Shown here: positions 1 to 8,893 of the stretch, one piece after another
Layout: each line of letters starts with the position of its first letter
How positions within the stretch are numbered: position 1 is the first letter of the stretch
Source: Caulobacteraceae bacterium
GTDB lineage: Bacteria; Pseudomonadota; Alphaproteobacteria; Caulobacterales; Caulobacteraceae
Direction: 5' to 3'
Assembly (NCBI GenBank): GCA_027489335.1
Contig: JAIXZX010000011.1
Span: 1-64,000, forward strand
Length of the DNA stretch: 64,000 nucleotides
Translations under genes and position numbers: made by a program
The notes under the pieces: model-generated
Seen by the model: the letters and a program-made list of their open reading frames with translations, nothing else
Database searches by the model: none
What the model was told of the DNA's origin: nothing

Positions 1-1119
<1,119 letters not shown>

Positions 1120-1187
1120 GGCATCCCCTCGTTAGGCGGATTGACGGGACCTGCCTTTGAGCAAGCGCAAGCCCTCGTCGGCTCCAG

Positions 1188-1216
1188 ACATAGGTGTGGC
1201 CGATGAGCCACACAAG
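1188..1216 (-). promoter_or_regulatory. Candidate sigma-32-type promoter of clpB with embedded inverted repeat
   Basis: Reading toward clpB, CTTGTGT (1216-1210) and CCTATGT (1194-1188) are separated by 15 bases. They resemble the sigma-32 elements CTTGAAA and CCCCATNT. A perfect inverted repeat GTGTGGC-N6-GCCACAC (1194-1213) occupies the spacer and touches both elements, so it could be an operator. It is not the CIRCE sequence. The expected transcript start leaves about 60 bases of leader before the clpB ATG. Confidence 0.35.
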
Positions 1217-1347
1217 CAGGGTGAACCGGCTTTCTGCAGCCGCCTTCCGACCGTCGGGGAGGCAACAAAACCGGCGTTCACCCCTTCCCCAGGCAAGTCC
1301 GGACGCATCGCGCCCGGGAAACACCCTTGTTTGCGTGGAGTCACATC

Positions 1348-2631
1348 ATGAAAAAGGCCCTGGTCCTGGCGCTCGCGGGCGCGACGAGCCTGACCGCCGT
1401 CCCCGCCATCGCCGGCGGGTTCTACCTGCAGGAACAATCGGTCCGCGGCGCGGGCCGCGCCTTCACCGGCGAGGTCGCCGACACCGGCGTATCGTCCCTG
1501 TGGTGGAATCCGGCTGCCATCGCCCGGTCCCCCCGCGAGGTCTATGTGGGCGCGCACGCCGTGTTTGTGGACGCGCAGGTCGTCAATGACGGCTCGACCG
1601 TCACCTATCCCGGCGGCGTGACGGTTCCGGTGCAGGGGGAGCCCCGGGCCTTCAACCCGATCCAGAATGGCGTCGCACCAAACTTCGCCATCGCCACGCC
1701 GGTGGGCGACCGCTTCGCGCTCGGCCTGTCGGTAGCCGCGCCCTACAACTTCACCACCGAGTACCGGGACAACGCCTGGGCCCGCTATGACGGCTTGGAG
1801 TCGGGCCTCACCACCGCCGACATGCAGCTAACCGGCGCCATGCAGGTCACCGACTGGCTGGACCTGGGCGCCGGCGTCAGCGCCCAGTACACCGAGGCGA
1901 CCCTGTCCACCGCCTATCCCAACCTCGCGCCCGGCGCGCCGGACGGCGTCTCTCAGCTGAAGGGGAACGGCTGGGACTTCGGCTGGACCGTGGGCGCCCA
2001 GGCCCGCTTCGAGGCCCTGACCTTCGGCGCCAGCTATCGTTCGGCCATCGAGCATGACCTGGAGGGCGATGTCCGGGTGGTTGGCCTCGCCGGTCCGCTC
2101 GCGCCGTTCAACACCGACACCGCCGGCTCGGCAGCCTTCTCGACGCCGTGGATCGCCACCTTCGGGGCCCGCTGGCAGGCCACCGAGCGCCTGGCTCTCA
2201 ACGCCCAGGTCAACCGGATCGGCTGGAGCGAATTTGACGCGATCCAAGTCACCTCGCCCTCGGTCAACCAGACCCTGCCCCAGCGCTACAAAGACGTGAC
2301 CACCGGCGGCGTGGGCGTCGACTACATGGTCAATCCGAGCCTGACCCTGCGGGCCGGGGCGCAATACGATCCGACGCCCACGCCCGACGACCTGCGCACC
2401 GCCCGGGTTCCGGACGGCGACCGCTGGCTCTACGGCGTCGGCGCCACCGCCCGGCTGACCGACAGCCTGCAGATGGATGCGGCGCTGTCCTACATCAGCT
2501 TCGATGAGAGCCGGATCAATCACGACACCACCTTCTATGAAGGCACCCCGGCCCAGACGGTCACCCGCCTGCGCGGCGATGTGAACGGCGAAGGCGCCAT
2601 CCTGTCGCTGGGTCTTCGCAAGACCTTCTAG
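1348..2631 (+). CDS. OmpP1/FadL family outer membrane transport protein
   Basis: This 427-residue protein is a FadL-type outer membrane beta-barrel, a family that lets hydrophobic molecules such as long-chain fatty acids cross the outer membrane. The start MKKALVLALAGATS follows GTGGAG by 8 bases and opens a signal peptide cleaved after about residue 22 (AIA/GGFYLQEQ). The mature N-terminus carries the FadL hatch signature, RGAGRAF followed by WWNPAAIA. The rest is alternating amphipathic strands ending in the outer-membrane type C-terminus LRKTF. An in-frame ATG 21 bases upstream would only lengthen the signal region. It is a single gene, divergent from clpB and convergent with the DUF1178 operon. 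The actual substrate cannot be told from sequence. Confidence 0.9.
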   Translation: MKKALVLALAGATSLTAVPAIAGGFYLQEQSVRGAGRAFTGEVADTGVSSLWWNPAAIARSPREVYVGAHAVFVDAQVVNDGSTVTYPGGVTVPVQGEPRAFNPIQNGVAPNFAIATPVGDRFALGLSVAAPYNFTTEYRDNAWARYDGLESGLTTADMQLTGAMQVTDWLDLGAGVSAQYTEATLSTAYPNLAPGAPDGVSQLKGNGWDFGWTVGAQARFEALTFGASYRSAIEHDLEGDVRVVGLAGPLAPFNTDTAGSAAFSTPWIATFGARWQATERLALNAQVNRIGWSEFDAIQVTSPSVNQTLPQRYKDVTTGGVGVDYMVNPSLTLRAGAQYDPTPTPDDLRTARVPDGDRWLYGVGATARLTDSLQMDAALSYISFDESRINHDTTFYEGTPAQTVTRLRGDVNGEGAILSLGLRKTF

Positions 2632-2652
2632 GCTGTCAAAGCCCTGGCCCGC

Positions 2653-3081
2653 TCAGTTGACCTCGGTCTTCTTGGGCGGGTCCGGCGGCAGGGGGGCGAC
2701 GGGCACGCCGTCCTCCACCAGGGCCTTCACCTCGGCCGGCGTCGCCTGGCCATAGATGCCGCGATCCTCAGAGCGCCCCTCATGGATGGCGCGGGCCTCG
2801 GCGGCGAACGCGTCGCCGACATTGTCGAAATTCTCTTCCACATGGCGGCGCACCTTGCTGAGCGCCTCCATCATCACCGCCCGGGCCTGGGGCGGGAGGT
2901 CGGGGGTGTTGCGTTTCGTGCCGGCGACGGCGGGCGCCATGATCTGCTTGCGCACCTCGGTGCTTTCGCAGACCGGGCAGGACAGCAGGCCTCGGGTCTT
3001 CTGGTCATCGAAATCGCCCGACGCGCCGAACCAGCCTTCGAACTCGTGATCCCGGTTACAGACCAGGGCGTAGCGGATCAT
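2653..3081 (-). CDS. DUF1178 family protein
   Basis: A 142-residue soluble protein of family DUF1178, common in alpha- and betaproteobacteria and without an assigned function. The N-terminus MIRYALVCNRDHEFEGWF and a CPVCES segment around residue 37 give it a rubredoxin/FmdB-like zinc-ribbon look: one cysteine near residue 8 and the pair near 36-39. The remainder is helical and charged and ends in a proline-rich tail. Its ATG overlaps the stop of the upstream nitrilase-like gene by four bases (ATGA), so the two are probably translationally coupled. It is the last gene of the comF-grxC-nitrilase-DUF1178 run. Confidence 0.88.
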   Translation of the reverse strand: MIRYALVCNRDHEFEGWFGASGDFDDQKTRGLLSCPVCESTEVRKQIMAPAVAGTKRNTPDLPPQARAVMMEALSKVRRHVEENFDNVGDAFAAEARAIHEGRSEDRGIYGQATPAEVKALVEDGVPVAPLPPDPPKKTEVN

Positions 3082-3911
3082 GACAGGGGCGCCGGACCGC
3101 TGAAGGCGCGCGCATTGGCCAGGGCGGGAATGGCGGTCCGCGCCTTGGCCACCTGATCAAGATCGAGGTCGGCGAACAGGACGCCCGGCTCGTCATGGTC
3201 GAGCTTGCCCAGCACTTCGCCCCAGGGCGCGATGGCCAGGCTGCGCCCATAGGTGCCGCGACCATCTTCATGGAAACCGCCTTGGGCCGGCGCGAGAACG
3301 AAGCTGCCGGTCTCGATGGCCCGGGCGCGCAGCAGCACCTCCCAATGGGCCTCTCCCGTGGGCCGGGTGAAGGCGGCAGGCACGGTGAGGATCTGCGCCC
3401 CGGCCTGGGCGAGCGCCCGATGCAGGGCCGGAAAGCGGATGTCGTAGCAGATGGTCAGGCCCAGCACCGCGCCCTCGGCCCGGACCACCACGGCCTTGTC
3501 GCCCGGCGTATAGGTCGCTGACTCCCGTGCAGTTTCGCCATTGGGCAGGTCCACATCGAACATGTGCAGCTTGTCGTAGGTGGCCGCGATATCCCCGTCC
3601 GGGGTGATCAGGGCGCTGCGGTTGGCCGCCTGGCCATCCTCGCGCCGGACCAGGGCCGAGCCTACCAGGATGGTGACCTGCAGCCGCCTGGCCGCAGCCC
3701 GCAGGCCCATCACCACCGGATCATCCTCCAGCGATGTCAGCTGCGGCGTCAGGCGCTCGCGGTCTTTCTGCAGCAGGTTGGTCCCCTCCGGCGTCAGGAT
3801 CAGCCGGGCCCCGCCCTGGGCGGCGCGGCTGATCAGCGGCGCCACATGGTCAAGCGCCGCGGCCTGGCTGGCCGGGGTCCGGGTCTGGATGAGGGCGACA
3901 CGCAGGGTCAT
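3078..3911 (-). CDS. Carbon-nitrogen hydrolase (Nit1/omega-amidase-like)
   Basis: A 277-residue member of the nitrilase superfamily, the branch often annotated as Nit1/NIT2-like amidase. This group includes omega-amidases and enzymes that repair deaminated glutathione. The catalytic triad is visible: Glu in LTPEGTNL near residue 43, Lys in YDKLHMFDVDLP near residue 112, and Cys in GLTICYDIRFP near residue 150. The length is normal for the single-domain family. It lies 17 bases after grxC and overlaps the DUF1178 start by four bases. Proximity to glutaredoxin fits a role in glutathione-linked repair, but that is inference from context. Confidence 0.9.
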   Translation of the reverse strand: MTLRVALIQTRTPASQAAALDHVAPLISRAAQGGARLILTPEGTNLLQKDRERLTPQLTSLEDDPVVMGLRAAARRLQVTILVGSALVRREDGQAANRSALITPDGDIAATYDKLHMFDVDLPNGETARESATYTPGDKAVVVRAEGAVLGLTICYDIRFPALHRALAQAGAQILTVPAAFTRPTGEAHWEVLLRARAIETGSFVLAPAQGGFHEDGRGTYGRSLAIAPWGEVLGKLDHDEPGVLFADLDLDQVAKARTAIPALANARAFSGPAPLS

Positions 3912-3928
3912 GGGGTCAGCCTGGCGGC

Positions 3929-4186
3929 TCAGGCCTGGCCGAGCAGGGCGTCGAGTTCGCCGGCCCGCTCCAGCTCCATCATGTCGTCGCAGCCGCCGAT
4001 GTGACGGTCGCCGATGAAGATCTGCGGGAAGGTGTTGCGGCCCGATCGCCGGTTCATCTCCTGCCGCTTTTCGGGGTCGAAGGCGGCCTCGATCTCGGTG
4101 AACTCGACGCCCTTCTTCTCGAGCAACGCCATGGCGCGCACGCAGTAGGGGCAGAAGGGCTTGGTGTAGAGTGTGACGTTTGGCAT
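3929..4186 (-). CDS. grxC: Glutaredoxin 3
   Basis: An 85-residue dithiol glutaredoxin with the thioredoxin fold. The active site CPYC occupies residues 12-15, followed by the glutathione-binding cis-proline stretch NTFPQIFIGDRHIGGCDD. It uses glutathione to reduce disulfides and glutathionylated proteins in the cytoplasm. The length is typical of GrxC. It lies 57 bases downstream of the ComF-like gene and 17 bases upstream of the nitrilase-like gene on the same strand, an arrangement common in alphaproteobacteria. Confidence 0.95.
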   Translation of the reverse strand: MPNVTLYTKPFCPYCVRAMALLEKKGVEFTEIEAAFDPEKRQEMNRRSGRNTFPQIFIGDRHIGGCDDMMELERAGELDALLGQA

Positions 4187-4244
4187 GGCTGGGATAAGGG
4201 GCGTCCGGATCGAAATGTCCAGACCTGGGCCTTAAGGCGACAGG

Positions 4245-5027
4245 TCATGAGGGAGTGGCTGCGGCTTTCACCCGCGCGACCACGGCGAGATCGACGCGCG
4301 CCGCCCCGGCGGCGAGCAGCGCGCGCGCGCAGCCCTGGGCGGTGGCGCCTGTCGTCAGAACGTCGTCGACCAGCAGGATGTTGCGCCCGGCCACCTGACG
4401 AGCCCGCTCCGGCGGCACATCGAAGGCGCCGGCCACATTGCGCTGGCGGCCCGAGCCGGACTTTCCCCCCTGGCTCTCGGTGGCCCGGCGGCGCACCAGG
4501 GCGTCGGGCAGATAGGCCCGGTCCCTCAAGCCTGCCAGCCCCCGGGCGATCTCCGCGGCCTGGTTGAACCGCCGGGTGAACAGGCGGCTGCGGTGCAAGG
4601 GAACCGGGGCGATAGCGTCGGCCTCCTCCACCAGCTGGTCGGCGGCCCGGGAAATCCAGCGGGCGAACAGCGGCGCCAGGTCCTGGCGGTCGGCATGCTT
4701 GAACTGCAGGATCGGATCGCGGGAGGTCTCGTCATAGAGACAGGCCGCCCTGGCCCGGGAAAAGGCCCGTGGGCGCGCCTCACAGGCCACGCACCGCGCG
4801 CCGGGACCCAGGGCGTATTCGAACGGCGCCCCGCAGCCGTCACAGACCGGCCCGTCGATGAAGGTGATCTTCATCCAGGCCTGCGCCGACAGGCCCGGCG
4901 ACAGGGGCCTTGGCCCCGTATCCAGGGCGAGCGGCGGAAAGACGAGGTCGAGCAGGCCGCGCCCGGCCGATTTCAGCCGAAGCCCCGGTTTCCAGACGAG
5001 GCCCGACAGGCCATCTTGCAGGCTCAT
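4245..5027 (-). CDS. comF: ComF family phosphoribosyltransferase
   Basis: A 260-residue ComF-family protein. The N-terminal half carries two CxxC pairs (VCDGCG and RCVACEA) that probably bind zinc. The C-terminal half is a type I phosphoribosyltransferase domain with the PRPP-binding loop ILLVDDVLTTGAT. ComF is linked to DNA uptake in competent bacteria, but no competence genes are nearby here and the role is unproven in this group. The start MSLQDG was chosen because GGGGGAGCAGGTGAC precedes it; an in-frame ATG 75 codons upstream would run antisense through the neighbouring methyltransferase. Its ATG and the divergent gene's ATG share the sequence CATG. Confidence 0.9.
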   Translation of the reverse strand: MSLQDGLSGLVWKPGLRLKSAGRGLLDLVFPPLALDTGPRPLSPGLSAQAWMKITFIDGPVCDGCGAPFEYALGPGARCVACEARPRAFSRARAACLYDETSRDPILQFKHADRQDLAPLFARWISRAADQLVEEADAIAPVPLHRSRLFTRRFNQAAEIARGLAGLRDRAYLPDALVRRRATESQGGKSGSGRQRNVAGAFDVPPERARQVAGRNILLVDDVLTTGATAQGCARALLAAGAARVDLAVVARVKAAATPS

Positions 5028-5940
5028 GTCACCTGCTCCCCCCAGACTCTTCGACCGCGCCCTGGTGCGCCGGCGCCTGACCCGCGCGGCCCCGGGCTTT
5101 CGCCACGCCGATTTCCTCCACCGCCGCGCCGCCCAGGACGCGGTGGAACGGCTGGAGGCGATCATGCGCGACTTCCCCACGGCCGTCGATCTTTCGGCGC
5201 GGCGGGGCGCCTTCGCCGAGGCCTTGGCGCAAAGCGACGCCCGTCCGCGCATCGGCGCGGTGATCGAGGCGGACTATTCCGTCGCCATGCTGGCCGGCCG
5301 CCCCGGCCCCCGGGTCGCCGTCGACGAGGAGCGCCTGCCCTTTGCGGCCGCCAGCCTCGACCTGGTGGTCTCGACGCTCAGCCTGCACTGGACCAATGAC
5401 GTGGTGGGCGCGCTCATCCAGATCCGGCGCGCGCTTCGGCCCGACGGCCTGTTTATCGGCGCCTTCCTGGGGGGCTCGACCCTGTTTGAGCTGCGCCGCT
5501 CGCTGATCGACGCCGAGGCCGAGCTGACCGGCGGGGCCGGCAGCCGCATCTCCCCCTTCGCCGACGCCTCCGACGCCGCGGGCCTGTTGCAGCGAGCCGG
5601 CTTCGCCCTGCCGGTGGCCGATGTGGACCGGGTGACCGTGCGCTACGCCCATCCGCTGAAGCTGATGGCCGACCTGCGCCAGATGGGGGAGACCAATGCG
5701 CTCGCCGATCGCCACCCCCGGGCCCTGACCCGTCAGGTGCTGGCCCGGACCTTCGAGCTTTATCAGGAACGTTTTGGCGAGGCCGATGGCCGCATCCCGG
5801 CCACCTTCGAAATCCTCACCCTCACCGGCTGGGCGCCTCACGCCAGCCAGCAACAGCCCCTGAAGCCCGGCTCAGCCAAGATGCGCCTGGCCGAGGCGCT
5901 GGGGGTCGAGGAGAACCCGTTGCCGCGGGAGGAGGACTGA
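5026..5940 (+). CDS. SAM-dependent methyltransferase, NDUFAF5/BioC-like
   Basis: A 304-residue class I methyltransferase. The opening RLFDRALVRRRLTRAA and the following FLHRRAAQD segment match bacterial relatives of the human complex I assembly factor NDUFAF5, which are distantly related to BioC. The Rossmann motif is degenerate: VDLSARRGAFAEAL stands in place of the usual GxGxG run. It is followed by LDLVVSTLSLHWTNDV, the motif IV/post-IV segment, and LRPDGLFIGAFLGG. The ATG overlaps the divergent comF ATG, and GCAGG precedes it. The family start matches this N-terminus, so longer starts were rejected. The substrate is unknown; complex I arginine hydroxylation is the eukaryotic precedent. 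Confidence 0.85.
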   Translation: MSPAPPRLFDRALVRRRLTRAAPGFRHADFLHRRAAQDAVERLEAIMRDFPTAVDLSARRGAFAEALAQSDARPRIGAVIEADYSVAMLAGRPGPRVAVDEERLPFAAASLDLVVSTLSLHWTNDVVGALIQIRRALRPDGLFIGAFLGGSTLFELRRSLIDAEAELTGGAGSRISPFADASDAAGLLQRAGFALPVADVDRVTVRYAHPLKLMADLRQMGETNALADRHPRALTRQVLARTFELYQERFGEADGRIPATFEILTLTGWAPHASQQQPLKPGSAKMRLAEALGVEENPLPREED

Positions 5941-5951
5941 AGCCTCGTCCT

Positions 5952-6185
5952 TTAGCCCAGAGCGTCGGCGACGCTGATCAGCAGTTCGTAGATCTGGGCG
6001 CGCAGGGCGCCGGCGGCGGTGATGATCACCAGACCGAGCAGGGAGGCCAGCAGGGCGTATTCGATGGCCGTAGCGCCTGACGCATTGCGGACGAAGCGCC
6101 TCAGACCAGGTCGCGTAGCCAGGCCACCAGCGGGGCGTCGGCCGGCGGCATCGGGTAGTTTCGGAGCTCGTTTGGCTTCACCCAT
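5952..6185 (-). CDS. Flp/Fap-type class IVb pilin, start uncertain
   Basis: The C-terminal 50 residues are an Flp pilin: a basic stretch RRFVRNAS, then the prepilin peptidase site G/ATAIEYALLASLLGL and a single hydrophobic helix. Flp pilins are processed by TadV/CpaA-type peptidases and assembled by the Tad system, and none of those genes are here. The usual prepilin leader is short, and the natural start would be at LRRF, where the only codon is CTG (6104), overlapping the mutT stop as CTGA. The first ATG giving a complete leader is at 6185, inside mutT, and adds 27 residues. I list that ATG but the true start is open. Confidence 0.75.
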   Translation of the reverse strand: MGEAKRAPKLPDAAGRRPAGGLATRPGLRRFVRNASGATAIEYALLASLLGLVIITAAGALRAQIYELLISVADALG

Positions 6186-6508
6186 GCGAGGGCCTTGTGT
6201 TCTTTCGCGGTGACGAACCCGCTCCAGCGCCGACACAGATAGAGTGGCATCAGCAGGTGAAAGGACTCATAACCGTGACTGGCGAAGACGAAGGGCGCCA
6301 GGCAGGCGTTGGTCACCTGGATGCCCAGTTCCTCGTCCAGTTCGCGGATCAGGCAGGCTTCCGGGGTCTCGCCCGTCTCCACCTTGCCGCCGGGAAACTC
6401 CCACAGCCCGGCCAGCTGCTTGCCTTCGGGGCGCTGACAGATCAGGACCCGGCCATCGGTGTCTATAAGGGCCGCGGCGGCGACCAGCAGGAGGGGTTTC
6501 TCGCTCAT
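6101..6508 (-). CDS. mutT: MutT family Nudix hydrolase (8-oxo-dGTP diphosphatase)
   Basis: A 135-residue MutT protein that removes oxidised GTP/dGTP from the nucleotide pool. The Nudix box GGKVETGETPEACLIRELDEELGI is intact (about residues 37-60) with the metal-binding REL-EE-G core. The flanking QLAGLWEFP and the C-terminal LAWVKPNEL segment are typical of the MutT branch. The start MSEKPLLLVAAAALID is the family start; a much longer reading frame upstream is only antisense to the DEAD-box helicase. The pilin frame begins within or immediately at its end, so the two are probably co-transcribed. Confidence 0.93.
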   Translation of the reverse strand: MSEKPLLLVAAAALIDTDGRVLICQRPEGKQLAGLWEFPGGKVETGETPEACLIRELDEELGIQVTNACLAPFVFASHGYESFHLLMPLYLCRRWSGFVTAKEHKALAWVKPNELRNYPMPPADAPLVAWLRDLV

Positions 6509-6820
6509 GCTCTCTCCATTCCCGCCCTGGGCCCAGATTGCAACAGGACTGAGCAATCGCCCGGTCTCAAGCGGCCGCCGGTCCCTGTGGGTTGACTTCG
6601 CACCTGCGAAAGACGATGTCTGCCTCGCGCCCTGATTGGCGCTATCGGTGCTCCAGCCCGCGTGAGGGCCTCCTGAAACGGGGGTTCGGCCTGTTGAGCG
6701 CCCTAAGAGATCGCATAGATCGCCCCGCCACGCGGGGGCTTTCCCCAAACTGACCCGCGTCCAGCGACCCTTGCAGAGCAAGCGGCCGCGTTCGGCGCAC
6801 TCCGAAAGACTGTAAGTCAC
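6509..6820. other. Divergent intergenic region (312 bases) between mutT and helicase
   Basis: No gene is seen here. The region holds a 14-base palindrome (6597-6610, listed separately). It also has two mutually exclusive short hairpins just upstream of the helicase: CCCCGC/GCGGGG at 6723-6737 and GGGG/CCCC at 6735-6746. A TTGACT at 6592-6597 lacks a convincing -10 partner. The helicase therefore appears to have a long leader, as is common for DEAD-box genes controlled at low temperature, but nothing here proves that. Confidence 0.6.
6597..6610. promoter_or_regulatory. Palindrome TTCGCA-CC-TGCGAA, candidate operator
   Basis: A perfect 6-2-6 dyad in the gap between the divergent mutT and DEAD-box helicase genes, overlapping the end of a TTGACT hexamer. 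Its core TCGCA-N2-TGCGA recurs in the dyad at 57841-57856, also in a divergent intergenic region, which suggests one transcription factor may bind both. Confidence 0.35.
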
Positions 6821-8248
6821 TTGACCCAATTTTCTGAACTCGGCCTGGCCAAACCTCTTCTGAAGGCCCTGGCTGACCAGGGCTATGAGACCCCGACCCC
6901 GATCCAGGCCAAGGCCATTCCGGGCGTGCTGTCTGGCCGTGACATCCTGGGCATCGCCCAGACCGGCACCGGCAAGACCGCCGCCTTCGCCCTGCCGATC
7001 CTTCACCGCCTGGCGGCCGATCCCAAGCCCGCGCCCCGCCGCGGCTGCCGGGTGCTGGTCCTGTCGCCGACCCGCGAACTGGCCACCCAGATCGCCGAGA
7101 GCTTCCGCACCTATGGCCAGCACCTCGGCCTGACCGTCACCGTCATCTTCGGCGGCGTGAAGTATGGCGGCCAGATGCGCGCCATGGCGCCGGGCGTCGA
7201 CGTTCTCGTCGCCACGCCGGGCCGCCTGATCGACCATCTGGGCGAGAAGACCGTCACCCTGCAGGGCGTCGAAACCTTCGTCCTCGATGAAGCCGACCAG
7301 ATGCTGGACATGGGCTTCATCGTCCCCATCCGCCGCATTGTGAAGCACATCCCCGCCCAGCGGCAGAACCTGTTCTTCTCCGCCACCATGCCGACGGAGA
7401 TCGGTAAGCTGGCCGGCGAACTTCTGAAGGACCCGCTGAAGGTCTCGGTCACCCCGCAGGCGACCACCGTCGAGCGCATCACCCAGAAGGTCCTGTTCGT
7501 CGAACAGACCCGCAAGCGCGCCCTGCTGGCCGAGCTGTTCGCCGAGAAGGACTTCAAGCGCGTCATCGTCTTCACCCGCACCAAGCGCGGCGCCGACCGG
7601 GTGGCCAAGAGCCTGGAACAGGGCGGCGTGGAAGCCTCGGCCATCCACGGCGACAAGAGCCAGGGCCAGCGTGAGCGGGCGCTGGCCGACTTCAAGGCCG
7701 GCAAGATCCGCGCCCTGGTGGCTACCGACATCGCCGCCCGCGGCATCGATGTCGACGCGGTCAGCCACGTGGTGCAGTACGAACTGCCCAACGTCCCGGA
7801 GGCCTATGTCCACCGGATCGGGCGGACCGCCCGGGCCGGCGCCGACGGCTCGGCCATCGCCTTCTGCGCCGATGACGAACGCAACCTGCTGCGCGACATC
7901 CAGAAGGTGACGCGCCAGACCATCCCGTCCTTCGATCGCCGCAACGACAAGGGCCTGGCCCTGATGACCAAGGCCATCGCCGACGTCACGCCAGAGGAAC
8001 CCCGTCTGCCCTCGGGTCGCTCGCGCGATCCGCGCAATGACGTCCCGGCGGCCCTGCGCCAGACCCGCAATCGGCGTCCCGATCAGGGCCGTGGCGGCGG
8101 CGAAGGCCGCGGCGGCGGTCAGCCCCGTCGTGACGGCGCCAAGCCGGCGGCCCAAGGGGCCAAGGCCAGCGCCGGCGGCGGGGGCGGCGATCGCTTCCGC
8201 GGTCCCAAGCGCGAAGGCGCAGCCAAGGCCTGGAGCCCGATCGACTAG
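6821..8248 (+). CDS. DEAD/DEAH-box RNA helicase (RhlE-like)
   Basis: A 475-residue ATP-dependent RNA helicase. The Q motif (FSELGLAKPLL...TPIQ), motif I AQTGTGKT, motif II DEAD, motif III SAT and motif VI HRIGRTARAG are all present in two RecA-like domains (about residues 1-370). A Gly/Arg/Lys-rich basic tail with RGGG-type repeats follows and probably binds RNA. Such enzymes remodel rRNA and mRNA structure during ribosome assembly and decay. The only start that fits the family N-terminus is TTG (TQFSELG), with no strong Shine-Dalgarno. A strong stem-loop follows the stop. Confidence 0.92.
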   Translation: MTQFSELGLAKPLLKALADQGYETPTPIQAKAIPGVLSGRDILGIAQTGTGKTAAFALPILHRLAADPKPAPRRGCRVLVLSPTRELATQIAESFRTYGQHLGLTVTVIFGGVKYGGQMRAMAPGVDVLVATPGRLIDHLGEKTVTLQGVETFVLDEADQMLDMGFIVPIRRIVKHIPAQRQNLFFSATMPTEIGKLAGELLKDPLKVSVTPQATTVERITQKVLFVEQTRKRALLAELFAEKDFKRVIVFTRTKRGADRVAKSLEQGGVEASAIHGDKSQGQRERALADFKAGKIRALVATDIAARGIDVDAVSHVVQYELPNVPEAYVHRIGRTARAGADGSAIAFCADDERNLLRDIQKVTRQTIPSFDRRNDKGLALMTKAIADVTPEEPRLPSGRSRDPRNDVPAALRQTRNRRPDQGRGGGEGRGGGQPRRDGAKPAAQGAKASAGGGGGDRFRGPKREGAAKAWSPID

Positions 8249-8266
8249 TTCAGGCGCAAATCTCAC

Positions 8267-8297
8267 CGCGGGCGGCGACCCATTCGCCGCCCGCGCG
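8267..8297 (+). terminator. Strong stem-loop after helicase gene
   Basis: A perfect 12-bp inverted repeat (8267-8278 with 8284-8295, loop CCCAT) begins 19 bases after the helicase stop. A clean T-run is missing (the downstream sequence is CGTTGGGCCTTT), so it may terminate inefficiently or protect the 3' end. It lies 38 bases before the heme oxygenase start. Confidence 0.55.
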
Positions 8298-8333
8298 TTG
8301 GGCCTTTGTATCGACTGGACCCGCGACCACTGC

Positions 8334-8885
8334 ATGACTCTCCGAACCACCCTGCGCGCGGCGACGCGCCAGGATCACGACCGCGTCGACCAGCTTGGCG
8401 GCGCCTTCGACCTCACCCGACCCTCTGACTATCAGGCCTTTCTGACGGCCCACGCCGCGGTCCTGCCCGGCGTCGAGTCCGTGCTGAATTCAGCCCCGCC
8501 TGAAGACCTGCCGCCGGCATGGCTTGAGCGACGACGCACCGCGGCCCTGTCGGCCGATCTGGCGGCCCTGGGCCTTGCCCCACCACCGGCCGCCAGCCCG
8601 CTCATGCTGCCAGACCGCGCGACCCGTCTCGGCGCGCTCTATGTTCTCGAAGGCTCACGCCTGGGGGGAACGGTCCTGCGTCGACGCCTTGCGTCGGCCC
8701 AGCCTGGGGCGCCGGACGCCTATCTCGCTCACGGCGCCGACCAACCCTTCTGGCGCAGCTTCCTTGACTGGCTCGACAGCCAGGTTCTGAACGGGCCTGA
8801 GACCGAGGCCGCCATCAACGGCGCCAAGCAGGTGTTCCAGGCTTTCGAGAGGGCCTTCAGAGGCCAATCAGCCCCCGCGCGTTAG
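8334..8885 (+). CDS. bphO: Biliverdin-producing heme oxygenase
   Basis: A 183-residue bacterial heme oxygenase of the type found next to bacteriophytochromes. It opens heme to biliverdin, CO and iron. His15 in the segment ATRQDHDRVDQLGGAF is the candidate proximal heme ligand, and GALYVLEGSRLGGTVL is the conserved distal helix with its glycine-rich kink. The start MTLRTTLRAAT matches the family; the reading frame upstream only overlaps the helicase. The gene ends eight bases before the phytochrome gene, so it should supply the chromophore for the product translated right after it. Confidence 0.88.
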   Translation: MTLRTTLRAATRQDHDRVDQLGGAFDLTRPSDYQAFLTAHAAVLPGVESVLNSAPPEDLPPAWLERRRTAALSADLAALGLAPPPAASPLMLPDRATRLGALYVLEGSRLGGTVLRRRLASAQPGAPDAYLAHGADQPFWRSFLDWLDSQVLNGPETEAAINGAKQVFQAFERAFRGQSAPAR

Positions 8886-8893
8886 ATCCTCCA

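Noticed and set aside
4858-5025. Upstream extension of the methyltransferase from ATG 4858
   Set aside because: Would be antisense to the ComF zinc region and does not match the NDUFAF5-like N-terminus.
6723-6746. Terminator in the helicase leader
   Set aside because: Two short alternative GC stems without a T-run; no clear transcript for it to end.
6509-8350. Open frame of more than 600 codons upstream of mutT on the minus strand
   Set aside because: It is antisense to the DEAD-box helicase, whose motifs are complete; only the last 135 codons encode MutT.
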